From: DATEZO01 sp035255485
Lineage (GTDB): Bacteria; Pseudomonadota; Gammaproteobacteria; Burkholderiales; Burkholderiaceae_D
DNA length: 8,812 nt
Assembly: GCA_035255485.1 (NCBI GenBank)
Contig: DATEZO010000124.1
Span: 1 to 8,812 of the forward strand
Direction: 5' to 3'
Shown here: in pieces, positions 6,007 to 8,812 of the stretch
Numbering within the stretch: position 1 is the stretch's first letter
How the letters are laid out: every line of letters begins with the position of its first letter
Translations under genes and position numbers: made by a program
The notes under the pieces: model-generated
Told to the model about the DNA's origin: nothing
Database searches by the model: none
Seen by the model: the letters and a program-made list of their open reading frames with translations, nothing else

Positions 6007-7305
6007 CCTCAGATTCACCAGCGTCTGCATGACCTGGTCCTGCGTCTTGATGGTCTGCGCATTGGCCTGATAGACGCGCTGCGCGGTAATCATGTTGACC
6101 AGTTCGGCAGTCAAATCGACGTTGGAGTCTTCCACCGCGGAAGATTGCAGCACACCCAGATTACCCGTCCCCGGCCCACCGGCCAGCGCCTGGCCCGAGT
6201 TGGAAGTCTCCGCCCATACATTATTGCCCAATGGCTGCAACCCATTCGGATTGGTAAAATTGGCAAGTACTACCTGACCCAGGGTTGCCGCCTTGCCGTT
6301 GGTATACCGACCGGTGATCGTGCCGTCATCCCCTACATTGAAGCCGGACAGATGCCCGGAAGCGTAGCCATCCTGCACCAGCGAAGTCACGCCGAAATTG
6401 GAGCCGAATTGCGTTGTCCCATTGAAATTGATCTTGATGCCGGTGCCCGTACCGCCAATCGGGGTGGTGGCACCTGAACTGACAGGCAATTCGATATCAG
6501 GAAACGGCTGTGCGACCCCAGGCGGAGTGGCACTTGTATCCGTATTCAGCGTGCCATCGGTATTGAAGACCAGCTTTCCGATCAATCCACCTGCCGGAGC
6601 AGGAAGCAGGGCACCGTCAACTGCGGCGTATACATTCCATGTTCCCGGGGTATTTGCGGGATCGGTCGCTGTCGGATTGGTTTTCACATAAAACGTCTGC
6701 ACCGTATGCGAAACCCCCAGGCTATCGTAGACCGTGACCGACGAAGCATTGTGGTAAGTGAGCGCATCATCCATATTGAATGGCAACGCGGTCTGATCGA
6801 TTGCATCTTTGCGGGAGTCCAGGTTCATCACCGCCTTGACTTCGGTCGTATCCTTGGGGGCGAGATCGGCGGTATTGATGTTCAGATCCGCAGGCGCGCC
6901 GGTCGACAGCACGCCACGTGCATCCGCCGTGTAGCCGGTCAGCCGCAAGCCGCTCGAATTCACGATGTAGCCGGTTTTGTCCAGCTGGAACTGGCCGTTG
7001 CGGCTGTAGACAACCGTGCCATTATCGCTCAGACGAAAAAATCCGCCGCCATTGATGGCGATATCCAGCGGGTTGTTGGAAGAAGTGACATTCCCCTGCG
7101 TGAATTGCTGCGAGACTTGCGACACCTTGACACCGATGCCGGTCTGGACCGAGCCTGCACCAGTCAACGACGCCGCATATACATCCGCAAACTGGGCCTG
7201 CGATTGCTTGTACCCCACTGTATTGGCATTGGCGACGTTATTGCCGATCGCATCCAGATTTTTCGATGCCGCATTAAGGCCGCTCAATCCTTGCTGAAAG
7301 CTCAT
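6004..7305 (-). CDS. flgE: Flagellar hook protein FlgE
   Basis: FlgE polymerises, under the FlgD cap, into the curved hook that acts as universal joint. The 433-residue product is somewhat longer than Salmonella FlgE (403), with extra length in the outer domains. The N-terminus MSFQQGLSGLNAASKNLDAIGNNVANANTVGYKQSQ holds the axial motif (22-37). QFTQGNVTSSNNPLDIAINGGGFFRL (about 67-92) is the conserved core. Residues about 130-360 form the variable outer domains, including SVTVYDSLGVSHTVQTFY and a Gly/Thr-rich stretch. The C-terminal helix NVDLTAELVNMITAQRVYQANAQTIKTQDQVMQTLVNLR closes the protein. It lacks the FlgG-specific segment after the N-terminal helix, which separates it from the rod protein. 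AGGAG at 7316-7312, 6 bases before the ATG, is a strong ribosome site. The gap from flgD is 36 bp; a stem-loop overlaps its stop codon. Confidence 0.98.
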   Translation of the reverse strand: MSFQQGLSGLNAASKNLDAIGNNVANANTVGYKQSQAQFADVYAASLTGAGSVQTGIGVKVSQVSQQFTQGNVTSSNNPLDIAINGGGFFRLSDNGTVVYSRNGQFQLDKTGYIVNSSGLRLTGYTADARGVLSTGAPADLNINTADLAPKDTTEVKAVMNLDSRKDAIDQTALPFNMDDALTYHNASSVTVYDSLGVSHTVQTFYVKTNPTATDPANTPGTWNVYAAVDGALLPAPAGGLIGKLVFNTDGTLNTDTSATPPGVAQPFPDIELPVSSGATTPIGGTGTGIKINFNGTTQFGSNFGVTSLVQDGYASGHLSGFNVGDDGTITGRYTNGKAATLGQVVLANFTNPNGLQPLGNNVWAETSNSGQALAGGPGTGNLGVLQSSAVEDSNVDLTAELVNMITAQRVYQANAQTIKTQDQVMQTLVNLR

Positions 7306-7341
7306 TTTGTTCTCCTGTTTTCCGTCTGTGCCGCAATGGGC

Positions 7342-8013
7342 TTAAAGGATTTGCCGGACATCGGCCAGATTGACGGCGCCGACATTCGTTACATTCAGCT
7401 TCACGCCTTGCGTACCGGCAGATACGCTCCCCACTTCACCGAATGCCAGCGCCGTCGCGCTGATTTTCTGCCCGCCGCGCGTCGCCGTGATATCGAAGGT
7501 GTATTGGCCGTCGGCCGCGGCAACGCCGGCATCGGTCTTGCCATCCCAGGCCAGCGGCCAGGCACCGACTTCCCTGGAGCCGAGATCCATGGTATGCACC
7601 ACCTTGCCGGCAGCATCGCGAATCGCCACCTTGACGTTATCGGCGGGCTCGGCCAGTTCGAGGCCAAGCAATGCCTTTCCTTCCGCCAATGTAATATTCG
7701 AGCCGGGCACCATCACGGCATGACCGATCATGCTGGCCGCCTGCAACGATTGACCGGTCTGAAAACTGGACGTCAATGATTCGATTGTGGTGTTGAGCTT
7801 ATCGATACCGGTGACCGTGGAAAGCTGCGCCAGCTGACTGGTCATTTGCGCATTGTCCAGCGGATTCAGCGGATCCTGATTCTTCATTTGCGTCACCAGT
7901 AGCTTCATGAAGCGATCCTGCGCCTCGACCGCCTCCGATTTCGCAGTCGCCTGCTTCGGATTCATCGCCGCCATCAGGCTCGAAGACACAGAATTGTCAG
8001 TGATGGTTGTCAT
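7342..8013 (-). CDS. flgD: Flagellar hook cap / hook assembly scaffold FlgD
   Basis: FlgD sits at the tip of the growing hook, helps FlgE subunits assemble, and is later replaced by FlgK. The 223-residue product (E. coli about 231) has the family's N-terminal block DRFMKLLVTQMKNQDPLNPLDN (33-54), followed by AQMTSQLAQLSTVTGIDKLN. Phe35-x-x-x-Leu39 fits the FxxxPhi gate-recognition pattern described for early flagellar export substrates. Residues about 97-200 are the beta-rich FlgD C-terminal region, with DGKTDAGVAAADGQYTF (157-173), the Ig-like turn typical of the family. There is no signal peptide. The start at 8013 is fixed by an unusually perfect ribosome site. flgC ends 15 bp upstream and flgE starts 36 bp downstream. 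Confidence 0.97.
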   Translation of the reverse strand: MTTITDNSVSSSLMAAMNPKQATAKSEAVEAQDRFMKLLVTQMKNQDPLNPLDNAQMTSQLAQLSTVTGIDKLNTTIESLTSSFQTGQSLQAASMIGHAVMVPGSNITLAEGKALLGLELAEPADNVKVAIRDAAGKVVHTMDLGSREVGAWPLAWDGKTDAGVAAADGQYTFDITATRGGQKISATALAFGEVGSVSAGTQGVKLNVTNVGAVNLADVRQIL

Positions 8014-8019
8014 TTCTTC

Positions 8020-8027
8020 CCTCCTTT
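8020..8027 (-). promoter_or_regulatory. Near-perfect Shine-Dalgarno site for flgD
   Basis: AAAGGAGG on the minus strand lies exactly 6 bases before the flgD ATG. It starts one base after the flgC stop codon. It is the strongest ribosome site in the window; flgE (AGGAG) is next, while flgF, flgI and flgK have weak ones. Confidence 0.8.
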
Positions 8028-8028
8028 A

Positions 8029-8433
8029 TCACTGGCCGATGGTCAGCGTTTTCAATAGCAGCGTCTTGGCCGCATTCATGGTTTCGACATTGGTCTGATA
8101 CGAGCGCGACGCTGAAATCATGTTTACCATCTCATCCACGACATTGACATTCGGCATGGCAACATAGCCCTTCTCGTCCGCCAGCGGGTGCTTGGGGTCG
8201 TACACCATTTTCGGCGGGGATTTGTCTTCCACCACTTGTTCCACTTTGACGCCGCTGGCATCGGGGCCGGCGACCGGAGTCGCGCTAAACACCACCTGTT
8301 TGGCGCGATAGACCTGGCCGGTCGAACTGGTGACGCTATCGGCATTGGCAATGTTGCTTGCCACCGTGTTCAGTCGCTGCGATTGCGCGCTCATGGCAGA
8401 ACCGGCGACATTGAAAATGTTGAATAAAGACAT
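8029..8433 (-). CDS. flgC: Flagellar proximal rod protein FlgC
   Basis: FlgC is a proximal rod subunit that assembles after FlgB on the MS-ring/FliE base. At 134 residues it equals the enteric length. It begins MSLFNIFNVAGSAMSAQSQRLN and carries SNIANADSVTSSTGQVYRAKQVVF (26-49), the FlgC version of the axial motif with its SSTG insertion. YDPKHPLADEKGYVAMPNVNV (78-98) and EMVNMISASRSYQTNVETMNAAK (101-123) are hallmark C-terminal sequences. There is no signal peptide. The ATG at 8433 follows flgB by 5 bp, and its ribosome site (AGGGG, 8 bases ahead) lies within the last flgB codons, so translation is probably coupled. Confidence 0.98.
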   Translation of the reverse strand: MSLFNIFNVAGSAMSAQSQRLNTVASNIANADSVTSSTGQVYRAKQVVFSATPVAGPDASGVKVEQVVEDKSPPKMVYDPKHPLADEKGYVAMPNVNVVDEMVNMISASRSYQTNVETMNAAKTLLLKTLTIGQ

Positions 8434-8438
8434 GACGA

Positions 8439-8812
8439 TTACCCCTGTATCGCGGCAAGCAGGTTTTTGATCTGCGCACTGATCATGGTCAACCCGGCCT
8501 CATAGCGCACTGCATTGTCGGTAAACTGATTGCGTTCCACATCCATATCGACGGTATTGCCATCAATACTGCCCTGTTGCACGCCTCGATAAAGCAGGGG
8601 CGAGCCGGCAATGTTGTCGCTACCCTGGCCGGATAAATGCACTTCCGATGTTTTGACAAGGCCAGGGGTCGCCTGCCCGGTACGTGAAAGCGCCCCCTGC
8701 AATGCCTTGCTGAAATCAATATCGCGCGCCTTGTAATTGGGCGTATCGGCATTGGCGATATTCGACGCCAGCAATTGCTGCCGCTGTGCCCGCATACTCA
8801 AGGCGGCTTCAT
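8439..8812 (-). CDS. flgB: Flagellar proximal rod protein FlgB, 5'-truncated by window edge
   Basis: FlgB is the most proximal rod protein, contacting FliE and the MS-ring. The frame stays open to the right edge; the visible codons read EAALSMRAQRQQLLASNIANADTPNYKARD (motif spanning the edge), then to a C-terminus VDMDVERNQFTDNAVRYEAGLTMISAQIKNLLAAIQG. Both ends of the visible part are typical FlgB. The in-frame TTG at 8801 is not a credible start: the residues before it (Glu-Ala-Ala) match the FlgB pattern F-x-E-A-L that continues from the usual MLxKLDxxLxF beginning. About 123 complete residues are visible, against about 138 in enterics, so roughly 12-15 are missing. The operon promoter and the usual neighbours flgA, flgM and flgN would lie beyond the edge. 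Confidence 0.97.
   Translation of the reverse strand, partial: EAALSMRAQRQQLLASNIANADTPNYKARDIDFSKALQGALSRTGQATPGLVKTSEVHLSGQGSDNIAGSPLLYRGVQQGSIDGNTVDMDVERNQFTDNAVRYEAGLTMISAQIKNLLAAIQG

Noticed and set aside
6706..7779. 357-codon plus-strand open frame across flgE and flgD
   Set aside because: It runs antisense in exact codon register with both genes, which stays open because TTA, CTA and TCA codons are rare in them. The product is rich in Arg, His and Ile with no recognisable domain, and it crosses a gene boundary.
8439..8801. flgB as a complete 120-residue gene starting at TTG 8801
   Set aside because: The frame continues upstream to the window edge with family-like residues, so the gene is truncated rather than short.
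1..8812. CRISPR array, tRNA/rRNA, insertion sequence or prophage part
   Set aside because: No tandem spaced repeats, no tRNA-like or rRNA sequence and no transposase or integrase frame; coding sequence fills nearly the whole window.

Overview
The window is an uninterrupted stretch of a bacterial flagellar rod/hook/ring operon. All ten genes lie on the minus strand, so transcription runs from high to low coordinates in the order flgB-flgC-flgD-flgE-flgF-flgG-flgH-flgI-flgJ-flgK. Both ends are cut. flgB loses roughly its first dozen residues at the right edge, and flgK loses its C-terminus at the left edge. Every gene between them is complete with no frameshift or premature stop. Gene order, an L-ring lipoprotein plus P-ring (Gram-negative envelope), a two-domain FlgJ with a glucosaminidase, moderate-to-high GC by eye and the protein texture suggest a betaproteobacterium, probably Burkholderiales/Oxalobacteraceae-like. 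That placement is inference from recalled family sequences.

Layout: proximal rod proteins FlgB and FlgC (8812-8029); hook cap/scaffold FlgD (8013-7342); hook protein FlgE (7305-6004); rod proteins FlgF (5935-5195) and FlgG (5106-4315); L-ring lipoprotein FlgH (4289-3618); P-ring protein FlgI (3597-2464); rod cap and peptidoglycan hydrolase FlgJ (2452-1574); and hook-filament junction protein FlgK (1473 to the edge). Gaps are short (5-36 bp) except flgE-flgF (68 bp), flgF-flgG (88 bp) and flgJ-flgK (100 bp). These three gaps hold the only notable non-coding structure, and no gene-free stretch reaches 300 bp.

How they work together: the export gate secretes FlgB, C, F and G, which build the rod through the periplasm under the FlgJ cap, while FlgJ's hydrolase domain opens the peptidoglycan. 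FlgI and FlgH, exported by Sec, form the P- and L-ring bushings. FlgD then caps the growing FlgE hook, and FlgK follows as first junction protein once the hook is complete. A near-consensus sigma-28 (FliA) promoter in the flgJ-flgK gap gives flgK its own late-class transcription, separating it from the earlier rod/hook genes.

I found no novel defence, mobile or biosynthetic system. The points worth a second look are the FliA promoter with a palindrome at its predicted start site, a stem-loop that includes the flgE stop codon, a FlgI in which the second of the two enteric disulfide cysteines is serine, and an apparently long FlgK with a repeated module.
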